From positions 1 through 5,337 of the forward strand of contig WGAB01000085.1 in assembly GCA_015489295.1 (NCBI GenBank): DNA of 5,337 bases. The letters are read 5' to 3'. The notes beneath the pieces were generated by a model that saw nothing but the letters and a program-made list of their open reading frames with translations, was not told the DNA's origin and did no database searches. The translations under genes were made by a program, and so were the position numbers. Shown one piece after another: positions 1 to 5,337 of this stretch. Source of the DNA: Caldifarciminota bacterium. Its GTDB lineage: Bacteria; WOR-3; Hydrothermia; WGAB01. Each line of letters starts with the position of its first letter. Position 1 is the stretch's first letter.

Positions 1-2
1 CC

Positions 3-1079
3 AAGGCCGAGGGGTTCCGGGGCGACTTCTGGAACCTGGCCGGCTTCTTCGGCACCGGCATCCTGTACAAGTTCCGCACCTTCCGGGGCGAGGGCTACAT
101 GGCCCGGCTCGGCCGCAACTTCGGCCCCCAGAACTACCTGGCCTGGGTGTACCTCAAAAAGGACTGGCATGTGGGCCCGCCACCCACCTACAACGAGGTG
201 ACGGCCCTGCAGGGCCAGTGGCACCTGGGGGGCGCCACCTATTTCCGGCTGGAGGCCGCCCGATCTGTGCACCCCCAGGTGCGCCTCGCCGAGCCCGACC
301 CGGCCTGGCAACTGGGGTCCCTGGACCTCCGCAACTGGGCCGTGGAGGCCGAGATCCGGTACCTCACCTGGCACCACTTCAAACTCGCGGGCTCCCTCTT
401 TGCCTACGGCCCCAACTTCACCGACGAGTTCTCCAACCGCTTCAACCCCTCCTTTGACCACGAGTTTGACCGCAGGGGCTTCTACGCCGAGGCCATCTAC
501 CTGCTGCCCTACCGGGCCGTGAACCTCATCTACAAAACCCGCCGGTTCCGCACCCGGTACCAGCACCCCGTGATGCTGGACCACGCCTACACCACCTGGT
601 GGAACTACGGCGAGATCTACGCCGAGTTCATCGGCGGCGTGAACGCCAAGGTGTCGCTGGACTCCTGGAAGGACAACCTGGGCACCTGGAACCACTTCCT
701 CTTTGAGGTCATCGGCGAGAACCGCGCCATGCGGGTGAAGCTCCAGTACATGATCAAGGACATCGGCGTGAACACCCACGGCCGGGAGGTGGAATACTCG
801 CTGGGCCAGCGCCACCTCTTCGGCACCGAGTTGCGGGTGAACCTCACGCCTTCGCTCCAGTTTTACGGCCGGGCCGCCTGGGGCCTGGGCACCTTCCGCA
901 CCTGGGAAAGCGTGTTTTTCCAGCTGGCTTACCGCCGGTTCCAGAACACCGAGGTCTTCCTGGAATACGGCGAACCCGGCCAAACCGACGGCAACCTGGT
1001 ACAGGACTGGGACTTTTCCGACAATCCCTATGTGAAACCCGTGGACCGCCTGAAGGTCCTGGTCAAATTCTGGTTTTAA
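3..1079 (+). CDS. Outer-membrane beta-barrel-like protein, 5' end missing
   Basis: The reading frame is open from the first full codon at position 3 to a TAA stop, giving 358 visible residues; the true start lies upstream. The ATG at 99 is probably internal, because the 32 residues before it (aromatic and glycine-rich, e.g. WNLAGFFGTGILYKF) have the same character as what follows. The protein alternates polar with hydrophobic or aromatic residues in many short strands, is rich in Tyr, Trp, Phe and Arg, lacks long hydrophobic helices, and ends in KVLVKFWF. A terminal phenylalanine after an alternating strand is the usual C-terminal signature recognised by the BAM machinery, so an outer-membrane barrel is the best reading. 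No TonB box or plug can be judged because the N-terminus is absent. The next gene starts 3 bases after the stop and also encodes a barrel-like region. Substrate and family are not recognised. The coding call is firm; the barrel call rests on composition and the C-terminus. Confidence 0.8.
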   Translation, partial: KAEGFRGDFWNLAGFFGTGILYKFRTFRGEGYMARLGRNFGPQNYLAWVYLKKDWHVGPPPTYNEVTALQGQWHLGGATYFRLEAARSVHPQVRLAEPDPAWQLGSLDLRNWAVEAEIRYLTWHHFKLAGSLFAYGPNFTDEFSNRFNPSFDHEFDRRGFYAEAIYLLPYRAVNLIYKTRRFRTRYQHPVMLDHAYTTWWNYGEIYAEFIGGVNAKVSLDSWKDNLGTWNHFLFEVIGENRAMRVKLQYMIKDIGVNTHGREVEYSLGQRHLFGTELRVNLTPSLQFYGRAAWGLGTFRTWESVFFQLAYRRFQNTEVFLEYGEPGQTDGNLVQDWDFSDNPYVKPVDRLKVLVKFWF

Positions 1080-1082
1080 GCG

Positions 1083-2945
1083 ATGATCCCGAACCTTTTG
1101 ATGCTGCTCACGCTGCTCGGGGCCGGCCCCGAGGCCACGCCCGACGGGATCCGGTTCACCTACTACGATCCCACCGCCCGGCAGGTGTACCTGGCGGGGG
1201 ACTTCAACAACTGGGATCCCACGGCCCTCCCGATGCAGCGCGACGACAAGGGCACCTGGTGGGTGGTGGTCAAACTCAGCCCGGGCCGCCACGAGTACAA
1301 GTTCGTGGTGGACGGCCAGTGGACCGCCGATCCCGCCAACCCGATCACCGCCGGCGCCTACGGCAACTCGGTGATCCAGGTGGACGAAAATGGCAACCTG
1401 GTGCCGGTGTTGCCCACCTCCAACACCCCGATGTCGTCCCTCGTGTATGTGCACGGCAGCCTGCTGGGCTTCCTGAAAACCGCCCGGGATACCGTGGAGA
1501 ACCGGTTCCGCCTGATCGACACCCAGGCCGACCTCAAACTGGACTTCAATGTGACCCTGGACCTCGTGAACCTGTGGTTCCGCCTGCGCTACAACACCCG
1601 GCAGAACCTGGACACTACCACCCGACTGATTCCGGTTCGCGTGGAACGCGCCCGGGCCACCCTGGGCCACAACCCCAAAATCGTGACCTTTTACAACCGC
1701 TGGGTGTACGAGAGCCCGGAGCCGTTCCGCCTGGTGGGCTACGAGGGCGAATTCCGGGAACCCTTCGGCCGGGACGAGCAGGGCCTCATGTTCCAGGCCG
1801 AGCCCGGCCCCTGGAAGGCCACCCTGCTGTATGCCAACCAGATTTCCACCGACCGCGACCTGGGGTACCTGCGGGTGCAACTGGGCCGGCGCCACCAGGT
1901 GGGGCTCTCGGTGCGGCTCCTGGACGGCTTCAACCGGGCGAACCAGGTGCCCAGCCCCGACTCCCTCCGGAACGACAGCACCGGCAACCTGATCCACTTC
2001 AACCTGTACGACCGCGACTGGACCGTGGCGCTGGACGGCACCCTCCGGCCCACCGCCACCGTGGCCCTCACCGCGGCCATAGGGCGGGGTGTGCGTAAGC
2101 GGATCGCCGGGGAAAGTGATGTGGACGGCACCTATAGCCGCTGGGAACGGAGCCACCTGTCCTGGCTCCAGGCTCGCCGGCTCCGCTGGTTCGCCGGGCT
2201 CCGCTGGCAACTGAAGCAGCACCATGTGCTGCACCTTTCCCTGGAACAGGAACGGCACACCTACGATTCGCTGTTCCTGCCGTTGCCGCAGCGCCGCGTG
2301 ACCTTTACCACCTGGACCCTCGGCGACAGCAGCGATCTGGGCCGGCTCCGCTGGTCCTGGAATCTCCAGCGGCTCACCATCCAGGCCCCGGATTCCCTGC
2401 CCTGGTCCTACCTCATGGCCTTCAGCGGCTACAGCCGCGTGCCCTACTTCGCCTGGCCCCTGGTGGGCGTGAGCCCCACCCACACTTTGGAGGCCTCCTG
2501 GCGGTGGCAACTGCGCCGGGAACGGCCCGGCCTGGCCCTGTTTTACCACGGCGGCCTCGCCTTCGCCGGCCTGCGCACGGCCCCGCTCTCGGCGGTGGAG
2601 GTCGTGGGCGTGGAGGGCCTGTGGCGAAAATGGCGGCTGTACGCAGAGCACCGCCGGTTCACCCTGAACGCGCCCGACCTGGAAGCCAAGGGTTCCGTGG
2701 GCCTGTGGTACGCCGAACTCGGGTACCACATCGCCCCCCGGGCCACCCTGAACCTCTCCTGGGGCCTCCGCCCGTGGGACCTCAACAACGAGTACCGCAA
2801 CCGCCGAGCGTTCCTGGAGCAGCAGGGCGTGACCTCCAGCCTGCTGTACACCAATTTCCAGCGCCTGGGCAAGGCCATGCTGACGGCCGAACGCGCCCTG
2901 GCCGCCGACCATTCGGTGACCCTTTGGGCGGAACTCAGCTTTTAG
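1083..2945 (+). CDS. Glycogen-binding-type (CBM48/AMPK-beta-like) domain fused to predicted outer-membrane beta-barrel
   Basis: This is a 620-residue protein. Residues 1 to about 16 form a hydrophobic leader (MIPNLLMLLTLLGAG) that lacks the usual positive n-region, so it is a probable but weak signal peptide. Residues about 22-102 are a beta-sandwich of the CBM48/AMPK-beta glycogen-binding type, with GDFNNW at 39-44, YKFVVDGQW at 72-80, DPANP at 83-87 and GNSVIQV at 94-100. W44, K73, W80 and N95 match the residues known to contact glycogen in AMPK beta, so carbohydrate binding is plausible. A linker follows, then from about residue 115 to the end there are alternating aromatic and Arg-rich strands (e.g. 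RLRWFAGLRWQL near 366-377) and a final TLWAELSF ending in Phe, as in outer-membrane barrels. It starts 3 bases after the previous stop with no evident Shine-Dalgarno sequence, so translation may be coupled. I see no catalytic residues of glycoside hydrolases. Fold of the N-domain is near certain, barrel likely, ligand inferred. Confidence 0.87.
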   Translation: MIPNLLMLLTLLGAGPEATPDGIRFTYYDPTARQVYLAGDFNNWDPTALPMQRDDKGTWWVVVKLSPGRHEYKFVVDGQWTADPANPITAGAYGNSVIQVDENGNLVPVLPTSNTPMSSLVYVHGSLLGFLKTARDTVENRFRLIDTQADLKLDFNVTLDLVNLWFRLRYNTRQNLDTTTRLIPVRVERARATLGHNPKIVTFYNRWVYESPEPFRLVGYEGEFREPFGRDEQGLMFQAEPGPWKATLLYANQISTDRDLGYLRVQLGRRHQVGLSVRLLDGFNRANQVPSPDSLRNDSTGNLIHFNLYDRDWTVALDGTLRPTATVALTAAIGRGVRKRIAGESDVDGTYSRWERSHLSWLQARRLRWFAGLRWQLKQHHVLHLSLEQERHTYDSLFLPLPQRRVTFTTWTLGDSSDLGRLRWSWNLQRLTIQAPDSLPWSYLMAFSGYSRVPYFAWPLVGVSPTHTLEASWRWQLRRERPGLALFYHGGLAFAGLRTAPLSAVEVVGVEGLWRKWRLYAEHRRFTLNAPDLEAKGSVGLWYAELGYHIAPRATLNLSWGLRPWDLNNEYRNRRAFLEQQGVTSSLLYTNFQRLGKAMLTAERALAADHSVTLWAELSF

Positions 2946-2947
2946 CC

Positions 2948-3373
2948 ATGCAACGCATCGCCCACAAGGGATTTCGGCTGGTCTTAATCGGGGTCCTCGG
3001 GCTCCTCGTGAGCCAGTGCGCGGTGGTCCGGCTCCTGAAGCCGCGCCTGCCGGCGCCCCATCGCGTGGACGGCGGGGTGCTGTTCCAGTTCTATGCGCCG
3101 TCGGCGCGGTTCGTGAATGTGGCCGGCGACTTCAACCGCTGGTGCGGCACCGCCGACGGCCCCTTTGACCCCCGCATCGGCCGCATGTACGACGACGGCA
3201 CCCACGGCGACCGCGTGGCCGGCGACGGCATCTGGAGCGTGATCCTGGACCTTCGCCCCGGCGTGTACCAGTACAAGTACGTAGTGGACGGCACCGCCTG
3301 GTACCTGGATCCTTCCAATCCGGAAACCGTGCAGTCGGGCCCCTATACCAACTCGCTGCTGAGGGTGCCGTGA
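2948..3373 (+). CDS. Small probable lipoprotein made of one glycogen-binding-type (isoamylase early-set/AMPK-beta-like) domain
   Basis: The product is 141 residues. The N-terminus has basic residues (R3, K7, R10), a hydrophobic stretch at 11-21 and VSQC at 21-24. This resembles a lipobox with C24 as lipidation site, but Gln at -1 is unusual, so an uncleaved membrane anchor is possible. Residues about 43-140 form a single beta-sandwich with GDFNRW at 60-65, YQYKYVVDG at 107-115, W118, DPSNP at 121-125 and TNSLLRV at 134-140. The sugar-contact positions of AMPK beta (Trp, Lys, Trp, Asn) correspond to W65, K110, W118 and N135. Between the first strands and YKY is an insertion with DDGTHGD at 82-88 and AGDG at 91-94, an acidic Asp/Gly loop common in secreted bacterial beta-sandwich domains and perhaps metal-binding. 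The frame is open well upstream, but ATG 2948, 2 bases after the preceding stop, gives the only start with an export signal. The stop overlaps the next start by one base. Confidence 0.86.
   Translation: MQRIAHKGFRLVLIGVLGLLVSQCAVVRLLKPRLPAPHRVDGGVLFQFYAPSARFVNVAGDFNRWCGTADGPFDPRIGRMYDDGTHGDRVAGDGIWSVILDLRPGVYQYKYVVDGTAWYLDPSNPETVQSGPYTNSLLRVP
3361..3366 (+). promoter_or_regulatory. Ribosome binding site deciding the start of the small membrane protein
   Basis: GAGGGT lies 6 bases before ATG 3373 but only 3 bases before the adjoining in-frame GTG at 3370. The spacing favours the ATG. It sits inside the last codons of the preceding gene, as expected for coupled translation. Confidence 0.5.
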
Positions 3374-3726
3374 TGTGGCAGGCGTTTCTGGTGTTCTACG
3401 GCCTGCTGGGCCTGAGCCTGCTCGGGGTTCGACCCCGGGAGGTGAACCCTGAAGTGGTCAACTACTTCCGGCTGAGCCTGTTCCTGGCCTCGGCCGTCGT
3501 GATCATGATCACCCGGCCGCTGGTGCCGGTGGTGCGGAACACCCCCTCGGCCCGGCTCCGCAAGGTACTGGCCTACCTGCTGCTGAGCCCGGCCGCCCTG
3601 ATCCCCGCCGCCGGCGTCCTGCTCGCCTATTTCAGCGGCAACTGGAAAGAGTTTCTGGCCTTCCTCGTGCTGGGAGGCTTTCACCTGTTTCGGTTTTCCC
3701 AACCCCTTAGGGAGGCAGCCCGATGA
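3373..3726 (+). CDS. Small polytopic membrane protein of unknown function
   Basis: This product of 117 residues is mostly hydrophobic. Likely membrane segments are residues about 2-18, 32-54, 65-87 and 92-108, giving three or four helices. The first loop is charged (RPREVNPEVVN, 20-30), a basic loop RNTPSARLRK lies at 55-64 and a short GNWKE loop at 89-93. No enzyme or transporter motif is recognised. I chose ATG 3373, which forms a TGATG overlap with the preceding stop and has GAGGGT at suitable spacing; a GTG immediately before it would add one residue. Its stop overlaps the next gene's ATG in an ATGA arrangement. It is the only clear inner-membrane-type protein visible among exported envelope proteins, so it could be an inner-membrane partner or assembly factor for them, but this rests on position alone. 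An unrelated housekeeping role is equally possible. Confidence 0.8.
   Translation: MWQAFLVFYGLLGLSLLGVRPREVNPEVVNYFRLSLFLASAVVIMITRPLVPVVRNTPSARLRKVLAYLLLSPAALIPAAGVLLAYFSGNWKEFLAFLVLGGFHLFRFSQPLREAAR
3709..3715 (+). promoter_or_regulatory. Strong Shine-Dalgarno sequence of the three-domain lipoprotein gene
   Basis: AGGGAGG ends 7 bases before ATG 3723 and is the clearest ribosome binding site in the window. The upstream genes starting at 1083 and 2948, and the one at 5084, show nothing comparable. This gene can therefore probably be translated independently as well as by coupling through the ATGA overlap at 3723-3726. Confidence 0.7.
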
Positions 3727-5087
3727 ATCGTCGGATCCTTTTGGTGGCCCTGGCCCTCGCCCTGGCAGGCTGCGCCAAACTCCTGTCGCCGGGGTCCTCG
3801 GCTCGACGGGTGTCCACGCCGCCGGGCCAGGTGTACCTCACCCGGTTCCAGACCATGCAGCTTCTGGGCGATTTCAACGGCTGGGCCATTGACGACCTGG
3901 AACACACCAAAATGACCCTGGTGGCCGACTGGACCTGGGTGAAAACCGTTCACCTGGCCAGCCAGTCCATCATGTTCAAGTTCGTGCCGAACCAAACCTG
4001 GGACCTGGCCTACGGCACCCCGGACGACGACCACGGCGCCCTGGAGGGCTACGCCCTGCCCAACCAGAGCGGCACCGGCAACCACATTGACGCCTTCATC
4101 CCCGAGGCCGGCTACTGGACCTTTGAGTTCCACGAAGACAACGGCTATTACCGAATTTACCGCGCCGAGGGCCCGCCGGGCGGCATCGCCGGCCGCGTGG
4201 TGTTCGCCGACGATTCGGTGCCGCCCTATCCCCAGGCGACGGTGCACGCCTATAACACCTCCTGGGCCGAGATGGCCTCCGCCACCACCGATACCCTCAC
4301 GGGCGAATATACCCTCACCGGCCTGGAGGCCGGCACCTACAGCGTGGTGGCCACGGCCCCGGGCTATCGGCCCGATACCCTCACCGGGATCCAGGTGCAG
4401 GACCAGGTGGTTTCCGTGGAGCCCCTGGTGCTGGAACCCCTCGGCGGCCCCATCGTGAACATCGTGATCGACGGCGTGATCTCTCCGGAGGAAGACTGGA
4501 CCCTGCTGGATTCCTCCACCGTGGAGGCGCCCGAGGGGGCCCGCCTGAGGGCCCTGTATGCCGCCGCCGACGCCCAGTACCTGTACCTGGCCCTGGAAAC
4601 CCGGAACACCGCCAACTGGGGCGTGGCCTACGGCTTCGGCCTGGACCTGGCCTCCGGCGGCTTTTCCACCCAGGCCGGCCAGGACGCCTGGGAACGCCTG
4701 GTGAACTTCACCGACGCCATCGCCGTGGAGTACGAACTCTACCTGCACTGGAACGACGGCACCCAGAGCGTGGACGCCGTGAACCTGTGCCGGTTCACCG
4801 GGAGCGGCTGGGACTACGACGACCAGTGGACCGAGGGCGAGGATTACGCCTATACCGGCGACGCCACCCAGGGTCTCGCGGTGCTGGAATTCCGGATTCC
4901 GTGGGACCGGATCGGCGGCCTGCCCACCGGCACAGCCCAGGGCCTCGCCTGGGTGGCGGGCAACGATCCCGGCAGCTCGGCCGTGGATGTGATCCCCTTC
5001 AGCCCGGCCATCCAGGACCACCAGGACGAGTGGACCGACCTGGATACCCTGGATACGGCCCTGCCGCTGCCCGTTCCCGCGCGATGA
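3723..5087 (+). CDS. Three-domain surface-type lipoprotein: SusE/F-like GDFNGW domain, carboxypeptidase-regulatory-like domain, CBM9/DOMON-like domain
   Basis: This 454-residue protein has a textbook lipoprotein signal: basic MNRR, hydrophobic core, lipobox LAGC with C17 lipidated, then Ala-Lys rather than Asp, compatible with sorting to the outer membrane. Domain 1, residues about 35-148, has LLGDFNGW at 47-54, MFKFVPNQTWDLAYG at 84-98 and ends GYYRIYRA. This pattern resembles the starch-binding domains of SusE/SusF-type lipoproteins and is a divergent relative of the domains in the two nearby genes. Domain 2, about 153-238, (GGIAGRVVF, GEYTLTGLEAGTYSVVATAPGY) is a carboxypeptidase-regulatory-like beta-sandwich, often a spacer. 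Domain 3, about 245-450, starts NIVIDGVISPEEDW and includes YLYLALETRN, LEFRIPWDRIGG and SAVDVIPFSP, typical of the CBM9/DOMON-like modules at the ends of secreted glucan-acting enzymes. There is no catalytic domain. The likely role is polysaccharide capture at the surface, inferred. The Shine-Dalgarno sequence is strong, and there are 4-base overlaps with both neighbours. Confidence 0.88.
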   Translation: MNRRILLVALALALAGCAKLLSPGSSARRVSTPPGQVYLTRFQTMQLLGDFNGWAIDDLEHTKMTLVADWTWVKTVHLASQSIMFKFVPNQTWDLAYGTPDDDHGALEGYALPNQSGTGNHIDAFIPEAGYWTFEFHEDNGYYRIYRAEGPPGGIAGRVVFADDSVPPYPQATVHAYNTSWAEMASATTDTLTGEYTLTGLEAGTYSVVATAPGYRPDTLTGIQVQDQVVSVEPLVLEPLGGPIVNIVIDGVISPEEDWTLLDSSTVEAPEGARLRALYAAADAQYLYLALETRNTANWGVAYGFGLDLASGGFSTQAGQDAWERLVNFTDAIAVEYELYLHWNDGTQSVDAVNLCRFTGSGWDYDDQWTEGEDYAYTGDATQGLAVLEFRIPWDRIGGLPTGTAQGLAWVAGNDPGSSAVDVIPFSPAIQDHQDEWTDLDTLDTALPLPVPAR

Positions 5088-5337
5088 ACACGCTGATTCT
5101 GCTCGCCGTGTGGAGTATGGCCGGCGCCGCCGGGGCACCGGCACCCGCGGGGGTGGATTCCTGCGCCTATCTCGTGGCTCCCTCCGGCCAGAGGATCGCC
5201 CTGCAGCAGGCCCTGGGCGAGCCCGTGCGGCTCTTGGCGGCCGCGCCCTGCCCCGACGATCCCCGAACCGTCGTCTTGCTGGCAGCACCCCGGCCCGCCG
5301 CCTCGCCCCCGGAGCGCATCGTCGCCCTGATAAGAGA
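5084..5337 (+). CDS. Secreted protein of unknown function, 3' end cut off by the window
   Basis: From ATG 5084, which overlaps the previous TGA as ATGA, the frame stays open to the window end, giving 84 codons plus two bases. The N-terminus MNTLILLAVWSMAGAAGA looks like a signal peptide with an Ala-x-Ala-type cleavage region near residues 16-18, though it lacks a basic n-region. The following segment contains cysteines C27 and C56 that could pair in an oxidising periplasm, and has a high Ala/Pro content. No family is recognised and no domain can be assigned from this fragment. There is no clear Shine-Dalgarno sequence, so translation is probably coupled to the preceding lipoprotein. The continuous frame, the ATGA overlap and the export signal support a real gene and show that the operon extends beyond the window. 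Confidence 0.65.
   Translation, partial: MNTLILLAVWSMAGAAGAPAPAGVDSCAYLVAPSGQRIALQQALGEPVRLLAAAPCPDDPRTVVLLAAPRPAASPPERIVALIR

Noticed and set aside
99..101. ATG as the start of the first gene.
   Set aside because: The frame is open upstream to the window edge with barrel-like residues, and starting here would leave no signal peptide on an outer-membrane protein.
1259..2098. Open frame of 279 codons on the plus strand in another frame within the barrel fusion gene.
   Set aside because: The product is Pro/Arg/Gly-rich with no recognisable domain, and the overlapping frame has a clear conserved domain and typical composition.
2504..2947. Possible N-terminal extension of the small lipoprotein gene back to 2504.
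   Set aside because: The extension is Pro/Arg-rich shadow sequence overlapping the preceding gene, and it would bury the export signal that begins at the 2948 start.
4291..4387. Three copies of a 13-base motif ATACCCTCAC[C/G]GG at 4291, 4309 and 4375.
   Set aside because: All are in the same reading frame and encode repeated TLTG motifs of the carboxypeptidase-regulatory-like domain, so they reflect protein sequence and codon bias rather than a DNA element.
3681..5288. Long open frame of 535 codons on the minus strand opposite the three-domain lipoprotein gene.
   Set aside because: Its translation is low-complexity (Gly, Val, His, Arg rich) with no domain or export signal, and it lies opposite a gene with clear domains. 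Long antisense frames are expected where codons end mostly in G or C.

Overview
The window is a GC-rich stretch from a diderm (Gram-negative-type) bacterium. Third codon positions are mostly G or C. The double membrane is inferred from two proteins that look like outer-membrane beta-barrels ending in phenylalanine, plus a clear lipoprotein signal. Several uncultured or thermophilic phyla (FCB-type lineages, Gemmatimonadota and similar groups) carry proteins of this style. I cannot fix the phylum from the sequence, and no rRNA, tRNA or other marker gene is present.

All six genes lie on the + strand and are packed end to end: (1) 3-1079, the C-terminal part of an outer-membrane barrel protein; (2) 1083-2945, a secreted protein with an N-terminal glycogen-binding-type (CBM48/AMPK-beta-like) domain fused to a predicted barrel; (3) 2948-3373, a small probable lipoprotein that is essentially one domain of the same type; (4) 3373-3726, a small polytopic membrane protein; (5) 3723-5087, a three-domain lipoprotein (SusE/F-like GDFNGW domain, carboxypeptidase-regulatory-like domain, CBM9/DOMON-like domain); (6) 5084 to the window end, the start of a secreted protein of unknown function. 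Gaps are 3 and 2 bases, then overlaps of 1, 4 and 4 bases. No promoter or terminator is visible, so this is the interior of an operon. No non-coding stretch exceeds a few bases.

The unifying signal is that three neighbouring genes each carry a GDFN[N/R/G]W beta-sandwich. Each copy sits in a different envelope setting: fused to a barrel, alone behind a lipoprotein-like signal, and on a multidomain lipoprotein. The first two copies keep the Trp, Lys, Trp and Asn positions that contact glycogen in the AMPK beta subunit. The simplest inference is an envelope-anchored complex that binds an alpha-glucan or similar polysaccharide. No hydrolase, transporter, SusC/SusD homologue or regulator is visible in the window. 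The alternative is that these domains are structural or assembly modules that no longer bind sugar. Sugar binding, membrane location and complex formation are inferences, not observations.
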